Part shown: in pieces, positions 27,202 to 37,407 of the stretch
Layout of the letters: each line of letters begins with the position of its first letter
Numbering within the stretch: position 1 is the first letter of the stretch
Source: Chitinophagaceae bacterium
GTDB taxonomy: Bacteria; Bacteroidota; Bacteroidia; Chitinophagales; Chitinophagaceae
DNA length: 64,000 nt
Assembly (NCBI GenBank): GCA_016722465.1
Contig: JADKJC010000001.1
Coordinates: forward strand, 992,001 to 1,056,000
Direction: 5' to 3'
The notes under the pieces: generated by a model
Database searches by the model: none
Told to the model about the DNA's origin: nothing
What the model saw: the letters and a program-made list of their open reading frames with translations, nothing else
Program-made: the position numbers and the translations under genes

Positions 27202-27597
27202 TTAATCGTCTGCCCTTCTGCATTCGCCGGCAATAGTATGGAAAACATCGTGTGCCTCAGTAATCAATCTCCTTAATTCTTCATCGTTTTTTTTGGCTTC
27301 TACGGCTTTTTTAACAGCACCACACTTAATTACCAGGTTTTGTAAAGCTTCTTTGGTTTCCGTTGGTTTAAAATTGGCTGGTATTTCTGATTTCTGCCAT
27401 TTTTTTGCAGCTTCAAATAACTGCTCGGCCTTTTCTTTTAGCGGAGCAAAATTTCCTTCCTCTGCAGGGTGGAATGTTGTTGACATAACAGCATGAAACT
27501 CCTTCATTTCAGGCCAGGCTGCTTTTTTGTCTTGTGCAAAACTGATGGCAGGCAAAAATGCCAATAGTACTACTGCTAATTGAAATACTCTTTTCAT
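27202..27597 (-). CDS. Small secreted helical protein, cytochrome c'/b562-like fold without heme motif
   Basis: 131 residues with signal peptide FQLAVVLLAFLPAISFAQ. The mature part is helical and rich in Lys and Glu (FHAVMSTTFHPAEEGNFAPL, KCGAVKKAVEAKKNDE, AHDVFHTIAGEC). It resembles four-helix periplasmic proteins of the cytochrome b562/c' type, but no CXXCH is present. Two Cys could form a disulfide, and several His and Met could bind a metal. Its position next to a copper-linked locus makes metal binding worth considering. Function unknown. Confidence 0.7.
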   Translation of the reverse strand: MKRVFQLAVVLLAFLPAISFAQDKKAAWPEMKEFHAVMSTTFHPAEEGNFAPLKEKAEQLFEAAKKWQKSEIPANFKPTETKEALQNLVIKCGAVKKAVEAKKNDEELRRLITEAHDVFHTIAGECRRADD

Positions 27598-27845
27598 TTT
27601 AAATTTTTTATTTTCACAAACTTAGTGAAATTTTTCTTCTCAGGATTTTTGGACAGCCTGATTTTTCTCATACCGTTTTTGGAAGCCTGGAAAAGAAACG
27701 GCATTAATCGACAATTTGAACCTAATACCCAACCCGCCAATACAATTAAAATATTACACCAAAAATACCTTTGGGTTTTAATTTGATGATTAGAAGAATT
27801 CTTGTTCAAAGACTATTGGTGTTGCGACTATTATAATCCATTAAA

Positions 27846-29867
27846 CTAATTATTCAGAGCCACTTTCAACTGTACATATAAATTTCTTCCCGGCCTTGCA
27901 ATATTTCCCCAGTCAAGATGCTCATGGTATTTTTTATCAAATATATTTTCCACACCGGCCTGCAGCTCCACATTGTTTTTAAAAATGCTGGTATTATATC
28001 CCAGCCTGCAGTGGAGTAATACAAATCCTGCAGTAGCGTCTTCACCATATTGCCTGCTTACCTGGTTTTGGCTAAGTGCAGCCTCTGATTCCAGTTGCAT
28101 GGAAAAATTTTTGGGTTGATAACGGGCAGCTGTAATGTTTTTGATGGGTGCTACAAATGGCAATGGGTCGTTCTTATTATCCCTTGCCAATGTGTAACGA
28201 ATGGTACTAACAATATCTACCGCCGGCATCGGCTTAAAAAAGCCACCTACTTCCGCACCTGCCACAATTGCATAAGGGATATTTACAAATGACTTTACAC
28301 CACTGGCACCAATCGTCATGGTGCTTAACGCCGGGTTGATGGTGCCGGCAATAACATTGTTTACTTTGGAACAGTAAGCTGTTACCTGTATCCTGCTTCG
28401 CTGCCAGCTATATAAAACTGAAACGTCCGCCTGTAAAGCCCTTTCGGTTTTTAATTTCGGGTTGCCAATATAATCGTATCCATCGCTGGCGTTAAAAAGA
28501 TAAAATCCAAATAATTCAGTGGCAGTGGGCATGCGTTCACTATAACCAATACTGGAAGTTACCTTCAGCCTCCTGCTTATCTTTTTTGAAATTTGTGCTG
28601 ACAGGTTTTTTAATAAATCCTTCCGTCCTTCAAACGCATTGTCAAAAATACTTACCTGGTCTTTTGCTTCCTTTGATACCAATTGAGAACTTACAAAATC
28701 AATTCTGCCACTTAATTTAAGTTGCTGCAAACTGTCCGGTTGCCAAAGCCAGGAAGCAGAAGTACCTAATTGATTTTTCCGGTTGTCAGGCCAGGTCAAC
28801 ATATACATCGGTAGCTGACCGCCCTGGTACATCGTCATTGAAGCTTTTAAAAAAGTAGAAGCACCATCTGCCCTGAAAATAATTTTTTGCTTCCGGTTCA
28901 TCCTTATTTCGCCTTCTGTATAAATGCCAACTGTTTTACTTTCACCCGGCATATCCATGTGCATGGGAACAAATGGGCGCTTGGTATCATCCATAAAATG
29001 CCTGACGCTGTTGGCGTATATTTTTGTTTGCCATTTATACAAACGCTTTGTGCTGTTCTCTTTATACATGCTGACGGATGCAATCCTTGCAGCAGCATAG
29101 CCTACATCCATCGGAAGGGCTGCGTAACCAATATTCCATCCGTCATCTGCCAGTACATCGGCTTTAAAATATGTGTACTTATCCTGTTGAAATTTTACCG
29201 ACAAAGAGTAGTTTACTTTTTCATACTGAGAGAAAGGAATGACCTTGCCGCCACCACTCCTGTAATTTTTACTATTGCGGTAAGTGCCGCTGGCACCAAT
29301 GGCCCATTTGCCTGCTGAATAATTCAGCCGCAAAGATTCATAAAAATTGTTGGCTGCTGTTTGATAGCCGCTATTGAATACCCCGGTGAGTTGATGGTTG
29401 TGTAAATAATCAGGCTCTGCCATTTTCATGTTTACAGTACCTCCGATGGATGAACCATTGATAAAGCCGTTGCCGGCTGTTTGCACCTGCAGGTTTTGCA
29501 GGTTAATGGGTTCTATGTAAATAGTGGCCGGGTCCATCTTGTCTGTGCAGGCCCCATGTATCTGCATACCATCCACCAGCACATTAATTTGCCCGCCACT
29601 AAAATACCTGATGGAAGGCTCCATGCCATAAGCCCCCCTCCGCAGCAATGATATTTCAGGCAAACGGCTCAGGATATCTTCGAGCGTAGAAGCATTGTTT
29701 GTTTTAAAAAAATTGAACAACTGCTGTTGAGCTGTTCTTTTTATGCTGCTTACCGAAACTCCCTGTAATTCTATGATATGTACACTGTCGTCAACTGTAA
29801 TATTATTTTGTGCATGGGCAGTAAACACAGACGAAATAAACAGAAAAAATATAATAAACTTTTTCAT
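27846..29867 (-). CDS. TonB-dependent receptor, probable copper transporter
   Basis: 673 residues with a signal peptide ending TAHAQ. The plug domain contains NVLVDGMQIHGACTDKMDP, which resembles the G-C-x-x-x-MDP segment of OprC/NosA-type copper receptors. Met/His-rich stretches in the barrel, such as PMHMDMPG, support copper binding. The C-terminus has the usual aromatic barrel strand (NLYVQLKVAL). It is the last gene of a three-gene locus with a Met/His-rich lipoprotein and a small Cys/His protein. Copper specificity is inferred from motif and context. Confidence 0.82.
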   Translation of the reverse strand: MKKFIIFFLFISSVFTAHAQNNITVDDSVHIIELQGVSVSSIKRTAQQQLFNFFKTNNASTLEDILSRLPEISLLRRGAYGMEPSIRYFSGGQINVLVDGMQIHGACTDKMDPATIYIEPINLQNLQVQTAGNGFINGSSIGGTVNMKMAEPDYLHNHQLTGVFNSGYQTAANNFYESLRLNYSAGKWAIGASGTYRNSKNYRSGGGKVIPFSQYEKVNYSLSVKFQQDKYTYFKADVLADDGWNIGYAALPMDVGYAAARIASVSMYKENSTKRLYKWQTKIYANSVRHFMDDTKRPFVPMHMDMPGESKTVGIYTEGEIRMNRKQKIIFRADGASTFLKASMTMYQGGQLPMYMLTWPDNRKNQLGTSASWLWQPDSLQQLKLSGRIDFVSSQLVSKEAKDQVSIFDNAFEGRKDLLKNLSAQISKKISRRLKVTSSIGYSERMPTATELFGFYLFNASDGYDYIGNPKLKTERALQADVSVLYSWQRSRIQVTAYCSKVNNVIAGTINPALSTMTIGASGVKSFVNIPYAIVAGAEVGGFFKPMPAVDIVSTIRYTLARDNKNDPLPFVAPIKNITAARYQPKNFSMQLESEAALSQNQVSRQYGEDATAGFVLLHCRLGYNTSIFKNNVELQAGVENIFDKKYHEHLDWGNIARPGRNLYVQLKVALNN

Positions 29868-29964
29868 ATGTAATGTTTGAAAATTTTAGCCGGGTGGGAT
29901 TTACCATTCATGGCTTTTATATTTACCTTCAAAACAGCCAGCACCGCCCATGATGAAAATATTA

Positions 29965-29993
29965 AAGCAGGCAGTTGTTCTTACCGCCTGCTT
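29965..29993 (-). terminator. Hairpin between lipoprotein and receptor genes
   Basis: An 8-bp perfect stem (29965-29972 with 29986-29993) lies between the stop of the lipoprotein gene and the receptor start. The T tail on the minus strand is weak (TAATATTTT), so it may be an attenuator or processing site more than a strong terminator. Confidence 0.4.
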
Positions 29994-30001
29994 ATTATAA
30001 A

Positions 30002-30829
30002 CTAAAATTGTACCTCAAAAAATTGTGTAGTGTCTGCAACTGCAGTGCCAGCCATATAATCCATATTTAATTTCCACATACCAGTCATGGTAAAGTTTAC
30101 TTTTCCTTTGTAATGCCCGTTTCTAATATGTGTTGGGTTTACGTTATTTGGAGAACCATGCCCCATGGAAGGCATTTCGGGTGTAAGTACTACAGAAAGG
30201 CTGCTATCTGCAGGAAAACTCATCATCGATTCCTTTTTATAAATGGCGATTTCCATTTCGTTAATGCCAACTTTTGGTACAGCAGGCTCAATGAGGGCAA
30301 CAAAGTATTTACCCCCGTCATGTACACCGGTAAAAGATCTCATTCTGGATATCGCCGGATCCGCAACGGTAAGGGGTATGCTGGCCATTCCTTCTTTATC
30401 CGATACATGATTGTGCACTTCCATTTCCAGCGTCCATGAAGCACCCGCCATAGAAGGCATTATAAAAACAATGCTGCAGGGAAAAAGGTGATTTACAGCT
30501 GTTGTGGAAACAGGGTTTTCGTAAGGGGCGGAATGTTGCATCATTCCCATATCCATCATCGGCATAAGATGAATGTGTGCATCTTCTATCCTGGTACCGG
30601 AAACGGAATCGTACACAGCAATGAAAAACTGGTTGTATCCTGTATAAATAGAATTGGTCTTACTGTACACTACCACTTTGGTACCAGCGCCAATTACATA
30701 GGCTTCTGCCTGTTTGGTAAGCCCTGCTGTTGGGTCCGGTTCGGTTACCGTATCTTTTTTACAGGAAAATAATGTTGCAGCAATACAGATAAACACTGGC
30801 AATGCTATCGCCAGGAATGACTTTTTCAT
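30002..30829 (-). CDS. Met/His-rich lipoprotein, probable copper-binding
   Basis: 275 residues. The signal sequence ends in a lipobox (ATLFSC, Cys about 23). The mature part is beta-rich with two related halves. The first contains HIHLMPMMDMGMMQHSAPY, and later halves contain MPSMAG and EMPSMGHGSP. Such Met- and His-rich loops bind Cu(I) and Cu(II) in periplasmic proteins of the YtkA/FixH-like type. It lies between the small Cys protein and the copper-type TonB receptor, so delivery of copper to or from the receptor is likely. Specific function is inference. Confidence 0.78.
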   Translation of the reverse strand: MKKSFLAIALPVFICIAATLFSCKKDTVTEPDPTAGLTKQAEAYVIGAGTKVVVYSKTNSIYTGYNQFFIAVYDSVSGTRIEDAHIHLMPMMDMGMMQHSAPYENPVSTTAVNHLFPCSIVFIMPSMAGASWTLEMEVHNHVSDKEGMASIPLTVADPAISRMRSFTGVHDGGKYFVALIEPAVPKVGINEMEIAIYKKESMMSFPADSSLSVVLTPEMPSMGHGSPNNVNPTHIRNGHYKGKVNFTMTGMWKLNMDYMAGTAVADTTQFFEVQF

Positions 30830-30885
30830 ACCTAATAATTTTAATTGATTTTAAGAAATAGTAAATAATTGCAGAGAATTAAAAA

Positions 30886-31260
30886 CTATACCTGCGGCGG
30901 ATGAAAAAAATCATAAGAGCGGTCTGTCGTATGACCATTGAGATGGATGCAGCATGTAACAGCTGGTATTAAAGTAGATACGGGTTGTATAATAGTTGGA
31001 TAAAATGATTTTGTAGAAAGCACTTCGAGTTTGCCGCCAGACCTTCTTTCTGTATTCTCCTGTTCCTTCTTTTCCTCCGCTCTCATCTTTTTCATCACCT
31101 GGCACTTACCATTACAATGCAGTTTGGGCCTGGCTTTGTTAATACAGTTTTTAGCATAGCCCTCTGTATTTGCAAAATAGTCCAGCATAATGAACGGCGC
31201 ACTGAACGTTTGACTCACAAACGCCAGCATAAAAACCAGTGCTGTTATTCTTTTGAACAT
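30886..31260 (-). CDS. Small exported Cys/His protein of copper locus
   Basis: I choose the ATG at 31258-31260 (MFKRITALVFMLAFVSQTFS), since an upstream in-frame start only adds residues before the signal peptide. 124 residues. After the signal comes FIMLDYFANTEGYAKNCINK, HCNGKCQVMKKM, a charged helix, then ACCIHLN-like AVTCCIHLNGH and the end FHPPQV. The Cys and His pattern suggests metal binding. I recall similar small proteins next to copper-type TonB receptors in Bacteroidota, but no named family is certain. Confidence 0.7.
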   Translation of the reverse strand: MFKRITALVFMLAFVSQTFSAPFIMLDYFANTEGYAKNCINKARPKLHCNGKCQVMKKMRAEEKKEQENTERRSGGKLEVLSTKSFYPTIIQPVSTLIPAVTCCIHLNGHTTDRSYDFFHPPQV

Positions 31261-31371
31261 GACTGCAAAAATAAGGTAATCATCTTTATTTTTTATGAGG
31301 CAAATCATAAGGTGGACGATTTTTATCAGCCCTGTCAATATTTTATTATTTGCTTTCTGTATCTTTTCGGC

Positions 31372-32720
31372 ATGGTGCCTAAATCAAAGCTGAATCTTTT
31401 TTCTTTTACCATGATCGTGATCGGGCTGGTGATCGGCATGGGAATTTTTCGTACCGCTGCCACCAGTGCCAAAGATGCCATTGCCCCATCTGTTTACTTC
31501 AGCGCCTGGATCATCGGTGGCATTGTAGCATTGTGCGGCGCATTGACCTATGCAGAAATCGGGAGCCGCTACCCTGTTACCGGCGGTTACTACAAAGTAT
31601 TTGCAAAAGCATATCACCCCAGCATTGCCTTTGCCATTAACTGTTTGATACTGGTGAGCAATGCCGCCAGCCTGAGTGGAGTGGCATTGATCGGCAGCGG
31701 CTATTTATTAAAATTATTCCCGGGAGAATGGAGCGACATACACAAAGCATTAGTAAGTACCGGGGCCATTGTAATTTTTTATATCATCAACCTGATGGGT
31801 CTCAAGATGAGTTCAAGGGTACAGAATATTTTAATGCTGGTAAAAATATCCATGATCATTGCATTGATCACTGCATTGTTTTTTTCCATCTCACTATGCA
31901 GCCAATAACCTGCATTCATCCAGTCAACCAATCGCCGAAACATCGAATTATATTGACTGGACCAAAAGCCTTGGCGTAAGCCTCATTGCGGTTTCGTTTA
32001 CCTATGGTGGTTACCAGCAAACCATCAATTTTGGAAATGAAGTAGACAACCCAGGTAAAAATATTCCAAGGGGAATTTTCATCGGCATTGCCATTATTAT
32101 TGTATTGTACCTGCTGGTGAACCTGAGTTATTATAAACTCATTGGTTTTGAGCAGATGAAAGGCGAAAAGAAATTGCTTATGTGGTGATGAATAAAATAT
32201 CGGGGCAAACAGGTGCCACGTTTTTTCAGCTTTCCTATTCTTAGGTGTGCTGGCTTATGTAAATGGGTTGCTCATGAGCAATCCCCGTGTGATGTACGCA
32301 ATGGGTGATGATGGCAGCCTCCCAAAAATATTTGCCCGGAAAAATACCAAAACAAACGTGCTGACTTTTTCGCTGACCATATTCGCCATTCTCTGCATCA
32401 TCATTTTATATTTTTCTCAGCAATTTGAAAAGATACTCACCTTCTCCATCTTTCTCGATTGTTTTGGAATGGTACTGAGCAGCGCCACCATCTTCTGGTT
32501 TCGTAAAAAAACAACCAACCTGGATGGCACCGGTATTTATAAAATGAAATGGTTTCCACTGATGCCGCTGGTATTTATGGCAGCCTATTTATTTGTAGGT
32601 ATTAGTATTGCCATTGCCGATCCTGCAGCAGCTGTTACCGGCATGTCCCTGCTGGTTGTTTTACTTTTCTTTATTTTTATTTCACCGAAAAAAATATTTT
32701 TAACATGTTACAAAAACTAA
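31372..32720 (+). CDS. APC-superfamily amino acid permease, frame broken three times
   Basis: Start at ATG 31372. The longer open frame upstream has no family resemblance. The first part (to about 31890) has MIVIGLVIGMGIFRTAA, GALTYAEIGSRYPVTGGYY and further membrane helices. The second (about 31930-32165) has SLGVSLIAVSFTYGGYQQTI and NLSYYKLIGFEQMKG. The third (about 32245-32720) has GLLMSNPRVMYAMGDDGSLP. All align with one 12-helix amino acid/polyamine permease, and three single-base shifts near 31890, 32170 and 32225 break it. Reading across the breaks restores family sequence (KEIAYVVMNK), so a consensus error is likely. Substrate unknown. Confidence 0.75.
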
Positions 32721-33052
32721 GGACCATCTGCTATCATGTAACTGATATTGATGCTGCTAAAAAATGGTATGCAGCACTCACCGGCATTGAGCCATATTTT
32801 GATGAACCCTTTTACGTGGGCTTTAATATCAATAGCTGCGAACTCGGGCTTGATCCTGACATGACAGGCGTTAAAGAAGGCAACCACACCGTTTGCTATT
32901 GGTCAGTAGAAAACATTTATACTGCTGTTGAAAAAGCAGTTTCATTAAATGCAACCATCATTACACCTGTTACGAATGTTGGCGGCACTATTGAAACTGC
33001 TGTTGTAGCAGACCCATTCGGCAATCACATTGGTTTTATCACCGGCGCATAA
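32705..33052 (+). CDS. VOC family (glyoxalase/bleomycin-resistance fold) protein
   Basis: 115 residues. One VOC module pair: RTICYHVTDIDAAKKWYAALTG at the start and VVADPFGNHIGFIT at the end, with metal-ligand type His and Glu positions (CYHV, NSCELGL). VOC proteins include lyases, dioxygenases and binding proteins, so the reaction cannot be assigned. The start overlaps the end of the permease frame by 16 nt, and the PLP enzyme begins 9 nt later, making a likely operon. Confidence 0.85.
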   Translation: MLQKLRTICYHVTDIDAAKKWYAALTGIEPYFDEPFYVGFNINSCELGLDPDMTGVKEGNHTVCYWSVENIYTAVEKAVSLNATIITPVTNVGGTIETAVVADPFGNHIGFITGA

Positions 33053-33061
33053 TTTTATACT

Positions 33062-34215
33062 ATGGACATTTCATACATCATTAATGAACTGGGAGAAGAC
33101 AGGGAACAATATTTTAATGCCATTGCCCCCCCTATTATGCAAACGAGCAATTTTGCTTTTAAAAAAGTAGATGATTTGCGTAATGCCTTTGCAGATGAAT
33201 ACTCCGCTTTGTTGTACAGCCGTGGCAACAACCCTACTGTTGATATTCTCCGAAAAAAATTAGCGGCATTAGATGGCGCTGAAGATTGCCTTGTTTTTAA
33301 CAGCGGCGCTGCAGCCATTTTTGCTGCGGTGTTGGCCAATGTAAAAAGTGGCGATCATATTGTGAGTGTGAAGAATCCATATACATGGGCAAAAAAATGT
33401 TCAATGTTATTCTGCCACGCTTTGGTGTAACTACTACTTATGTTGATGGAACTGATATAGAAAATTTTGAACGGGCAGTATTGCCAAACACAACCGTTAT
33501 TTATTTAGAAACACCTAATAGCTGGGATTATGCCATACAGGATCTGAAAGCTGTTGCTGAATTAGCCAAAGCAGAAAACATTATTACCATTTGTGATAAT
33601 AGTTTTTGTACACCCATCTATCAACGGCCCATTGAGTTGGGCATTGATCTGAGTTTACAATCTGCCACCAAATATATCGGTGGGCATAGTGATGTTGTTG
33701 CCGGTGTATTAAGCGGCAGCAAACAAATGATGACAAAAATTTTCAACAGCGAATATTTGAATATCGGAAGTGGCATTTCTCCTTTTAATGCATGGTTGTT
33801 GATCCGTGGACTACGTACATTACCCATGCGTTTGGAACATATTACTAAAACAACCTGGAAGGTGATTGAATTCTTAAAACAACATCCAAAAGTGGAGGAA
33901 GTATTATTTCCTTTTGATGAAAACTTTCCACAATACGACTTGGCTAAACAACAAATGAGTGGCGCTTGCGGCTTACTAAGTTTTTATATTAAAGCCAACA
34001 ATATTGATGAAGTAGAAAGTTTTTGTGAAAGCCTGCAACATATCATGATGGCTGTAAGCTGGGGCGGACATGAAAGTTTGATCATTCCAAAATGCGCCGG
34101 GATAAAAAGAGAACAATTTAATGCCGCCAATAAAGACCACCGGATGATGAGGTTGTATGTGGGATTGGAGGAAGCGGAGTATTTGATTGGGGACCTTGAC
34201 AAAGCGTTGGGATGA
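33062..34215 (+). CDS. PLP-dependent trans-sulfuration enzyme (cystathionine gamma-synthase/lyase family), one frameshift
   Basis: The first frame (33062-33430) gives IAPPIMQTSNFAF, LYSRGNNPTVDILRKKLAAL and CLVFNSGAAAIFA. The second (33385-34215) gives LETPNSWDYAIQDL, ICDNSFCTPIYQRP, the PLP lysine in LQSATKYIGGHSDVVAG, and SWGGHESLIIPKCAG. Together they form one Cys/Met-metabolism PLP enzyme of about 384 residues. The frames meet in a run of seven A near 33390; one more A would restore the family sequence YTWAKKMFNVI. Reaction type (gamma-synthase, beta-lyase or methionine gamma-lyase) is uncertain. Confidence 0.85.
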
Positions 34216-34265
34216 CCTGTCGGTTGTATAATGGCTTCATACAATATTCTTTAGTTTTAAAAAAA

Positions 34266-36031
34266 CTAATGGTTGATAATAAGCTGATAGCCCGAATTAA
34301 TATCACATGAAGTACCTTTCGACAGAAACAAACTTCTTATCGTTGCATTTGAATTTAATACAGGAAAATGTGGTACGGAAGAATATATAATAACGTCGGT
34401 ATTTTCATCGGGCAAAACGTTGCAACCCCAGTTACCTGTATTCTCCCATTCGCTGCTGACTACTCCTGTCCATCCATTTGAAAACTTTAGTATAAAAGGC
34501 GCTCCATAAGAAAGATTACCGCTTGGCCTGTTTATTACATAACGGTATTGACTGCCATACCAGGATGAGGGTATATTAACAAGATTCAATTGCTGTGTTG
34601 TGCTGCCGGTGTAATACCCGTTATCGCTTATATAAGTGAAACCGCTTCCTGTATTTACCTGCCACCTGTAACTTGCGTCAGGTATACCGCCGTTTAAAAT
34701 TTTATTCCCAAATGGCGGGCACATATTTATTGCATACTGCAATTTTACGATCCAAAAATCATCACCGCCATGATTTCCTGTCACTTCTCCATTAATACTT
34801 CTTGCAGAGCCAGCCAACACAAAACCACTATCCGATGTCATTTGCAATGCATAAGCTTTATCATCAAGCGTTCCGCCAAAACATTTTTGGCTTAATGGCA
34901 AACCTGTTGAGTCTGTATTCAATATCCAGTATTCATACCTGTTGAAAGCCTCATTTCCCAGCACAAGCCCGTCATTTGAACTTGCATAACCGCCAAACAT
35001 ATAACCTCCGTCGTTCCTTAAATGAATGGCATAGGCAGATTCATCATTATTGCCCCCAAACCTGTTTAGCCATATTAGTGATCCATCATTGTTCAACCTT
35101 ATTATAAAAATCTGCATACAATGTACTTTCCTATCGGGGCATTGGGTAAACTTGACTTGGTAGAACCGGCAACTATCAATCCACCATCCGGAATTTCTTT
35201 TACAGCACTGGCATAATCATAATCTACGCCTCCGTAATTCTTTTGCCAGGCCAACAGGCCATTTGCGGTTACTTTAATTATCCATGCATCTGTATAACCT
35301 TTATTTGAGGTAAGGTCACCTTCGTTAGAAGTAGAAAATCCTACAGCAACATAACTACTGTCTGCTGTTTCAATTACCGAACCAGCCTGCTCACTACCCA
35401 TTCCGCCAAAACAATGTTGCCAAACAGTATCACCCAACTGATCAATTTTTACCATCCACAGATCAATACTTCCATGAAATCCGCTGACATCACCATCAAG
35501 CGAACCGGCATAGCCTGCAAAAACAAATCCTCCGTCTGATGTTTTTATGATTGAATTGGCACCCTCACTACCGCTGCCTCCATAACTTTTCTCCCATTCA
35601 ATAATGCCGCCTGAATTTAATTTGATTATCCAGGCATCGTTATTATTGCCGTGATTATTACTGACATCGCCATCTGTAGAAGCCGTAGATGCCGCAACAA
35701 GATAACCGCTGTCTGCAGTTTGTATGATTGCATTACCGGTTTCATCAGCAGTTCCTCCTAAAGACCGCTGCCATTCAATAGATCCTGATGCATCCATTTT
35801 CACCACCCATACATCATTTGCTCCATGGTTACCAGAAACATCGTCCCCGTTGGCATTGCTGCTGCCTGTTACAATATAGCCCCGTCGTAGGTTTGCAGGA
35901 TAGCTCTTGCTATTTCATTGCCTGAAGCTCCCATGCTTTTGCCATTGAATTTCAGAGGATAACGGTTGTGCAAACGTTTTTGACAAAGTCAAAAGAATTA
36001 ATGGTAGCATTCCGCAAAACCGCTTGATCAT
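34266..36031 (-). CDS. Secreted beta-propeller-like repeat protein with Ig-like and NW-type C-terminal modules, frameshifted
   Basis: Start at ATG 36029-36031 (MIKRFCGMLPL, signal peptide ending TFAQ). At least eight repeats of about 55 residues follow, with pattern I-x-W-x-x-x-x-G-G-x-x-x-D-x-A plus DGGY, DGDVSGNHG and DxWIIKL, probably a beta-propeller. The C-terminus has an Ig-like module (WQVNTGSGFTYIS to YRYVINRPSG) and a module with WENTGNWGCNVLPDENTDVI. Three one-base gaps break the frame near 35942 (A-run), 35885 (G-run) and 35115. Restoring them gives continuous repeats. No type IX sorting tail follows. Surface or extracellular role is inferred. Confidence 0.72.
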
Positions 36032-36392
36032 AGGAGATATGTATGAATTAATAATTTTCCTTAGTAAAGTTAGAGATAGGTGTTGGTTCGATAAAGCCAA
36101 ATACAAGACAGATCAAGTCAAAACTGTCCGGTTATGCTGAGCAAACTTATAAGAGACCAGTTAGAGCCAGAATTATTATGCAGTAAGTTTTTGCTCTTCC
36201 ATCACAAACCCATGGATCTTCTTCAAAAACTCATACAGATCACTCATCGTTTCCACCTGTTGTACTTCTAAAATTCCATGCCTGCCCACCTGTTTCAACT
36301 TTGCATTATTTGTTGCCTTCTGTAAAAACTGTAAGATCAAATTAAATGTCTCACTCTGGAAATAAAGCGAATCAGGATTACTGACAAAGAAA
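36029..36392 (-). repeat. Direct repeat copy 1: mfd 3' end plus downstream flank
   Basis: This segment is similar over about 360 bp to 37044-37407. It contains the last 70 or so codons of mfd, then a shared intergenic stretch (TATTTGGCTTTAT, AAAATTATTAAT) and ends at ATGATCAA, which here is the start of the repeat-protein gene. Visible divergence suggests an old duplication. Confidence 0.8.
36178..36392 (-). pseudogene. Orphan C-terminal fragment of Mfd (duplicate)
   Basis: The minus strand reads in one open frame FVSNPDSLYFQSETFNLILQ, then FLQKATNNAKLKQVG, HGILEVQQVETMSDLYEF and LKKIHGFVMEEQKLTA with a stop. This is the C-terminal end of Bacteroidota Mfd, yet the mfd gene ends about 1 kb away with its own copy. 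No start codon exists in frame, so it is a remnant. Unlike the copy at the real gene, it contains no indel. Confidence 0.75.
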
Positions 36393-36415
36393 CATCAGGG
36401 AGTAAGCAGTTATAT

Positions 36416-36917
36416 TTACATCGTCCACTTCCCCTGCGCCTTCAATACATTTATAAGTTCGGTATCATTTCGCAGGTCTTCAATTGCAACACCACTTATT
36501 AAACCTGGATAGCCAAGCCTTAACACAACTTTATTGTCAGCAGCGCCGCTGTCAGCATCCATCGTAATAGAATGTTCGCAGGTAGAACTTAAAATAACCG
36601 GATTATAAAACCAAAAACCACTTCACCATCGACTGTTATAGCAAAAGGCTGGCGGCCAACCAAAGCCTTAATTCTTTGCATGGCTGCAGAAGACAAAGTA
36701 TAGGTATATGCTGATTCGGAATAAGAAAGAATGTCTTCATTCTGTACAAAAGGAACAGCTTTCAATACCGCACCGGAAGGATTCACCTGGCATTTGCTAT
36801 TCAGCATTGTAAAAGAGTCCAATAAATAAAACTCAATTGTGGAAGAAGATGAAGCATTGTTCTTTTTGCAGCTACCCAAAATAGCAGTGACAGCCAGCAG
36901 GAAAAATAGTTTTTCAT
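36416..36917 (-). CDS. Putative lipoprotein, frameshifted twice
   Basis: Start ATG 36915-36917. With one A restored in the following A-run, the start reads MKKLFFLLAVTAILGSCKK, a clear lipobox signal. The body contains IEFYLLDSFTMLNSKC, AAMQRIKALVGRQPFAITVD, and, after a second one-base gap near 36600 (T-run), FYNPVILSSTCEHSITMDAD and VLRLGYPGLISG, ending GKWTM. About 167 residues in all. I do not recognise a family. The gene sits between the two copies of the mfd 3' end, so it was either captured by or present during the duplication. Confidence 0.6.
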
Positions 36918-37043
36918 AACCTTATTTTCAGATTGACAATATTGATGGTTATTCAGTTGCATGTGGCTTTACAGATTTAAAGCGTTCAAATTTTACTGGT
37001 TGATGTTGGTTGCTAGCAGGATTAATATCGCAGGCATAAATGC

Positions 37044-37407
37044 CATTTGATCATATTATGCATTAATAATTTTCGCCTAATAAAGTTAAAAATAACCATT
37101 GGTTCAATAAAGCCAAATAGCAGACAGATTGAGCCAAAATTGCAGAATTGAAAAGGTTGGGTTCTATTACTTTTTTATACAGAGGTATTAAGCATGCAAT
37201 GCCTGGCTTCCATTACAAACGCATGCATCTTCTTCAAAAAGCCATACAAATCATTCATCGTCTCCACATTCTGCACTTCTAATATTCCATGCTTACCAAC
37301 CTGCTTCAACTTTGCTTTATTAGTTGCCTTTTGTAAAACTGCAGAATTAAATTAAATGTCTCACTCTGGAAATAAGGTGAATCAGGATTGCTTACAGAAA
37401 ACATTTG
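37044..37407 (-). repeat. Direct repeat copy 2: mfd 3' end plus downstream flank
   Basis: Partner of 36029-36392, about 1,015 bp away in the same orientation. It includes the authentic last codons of mfd and the following intergenic DNA, ending at ATGATCAAATGG. Here that ATG does not open a gene; the lipoprotein gene starts about 130 nt later. Confidence 0.8.

Noticed and set aside
36029..37407. Transposon flanked by direct repeats
   Set aside because: The repeats are the mfd 3' end and its flank and show no terminal inverted ends; the DNA between them encodes only a lipoprotein.
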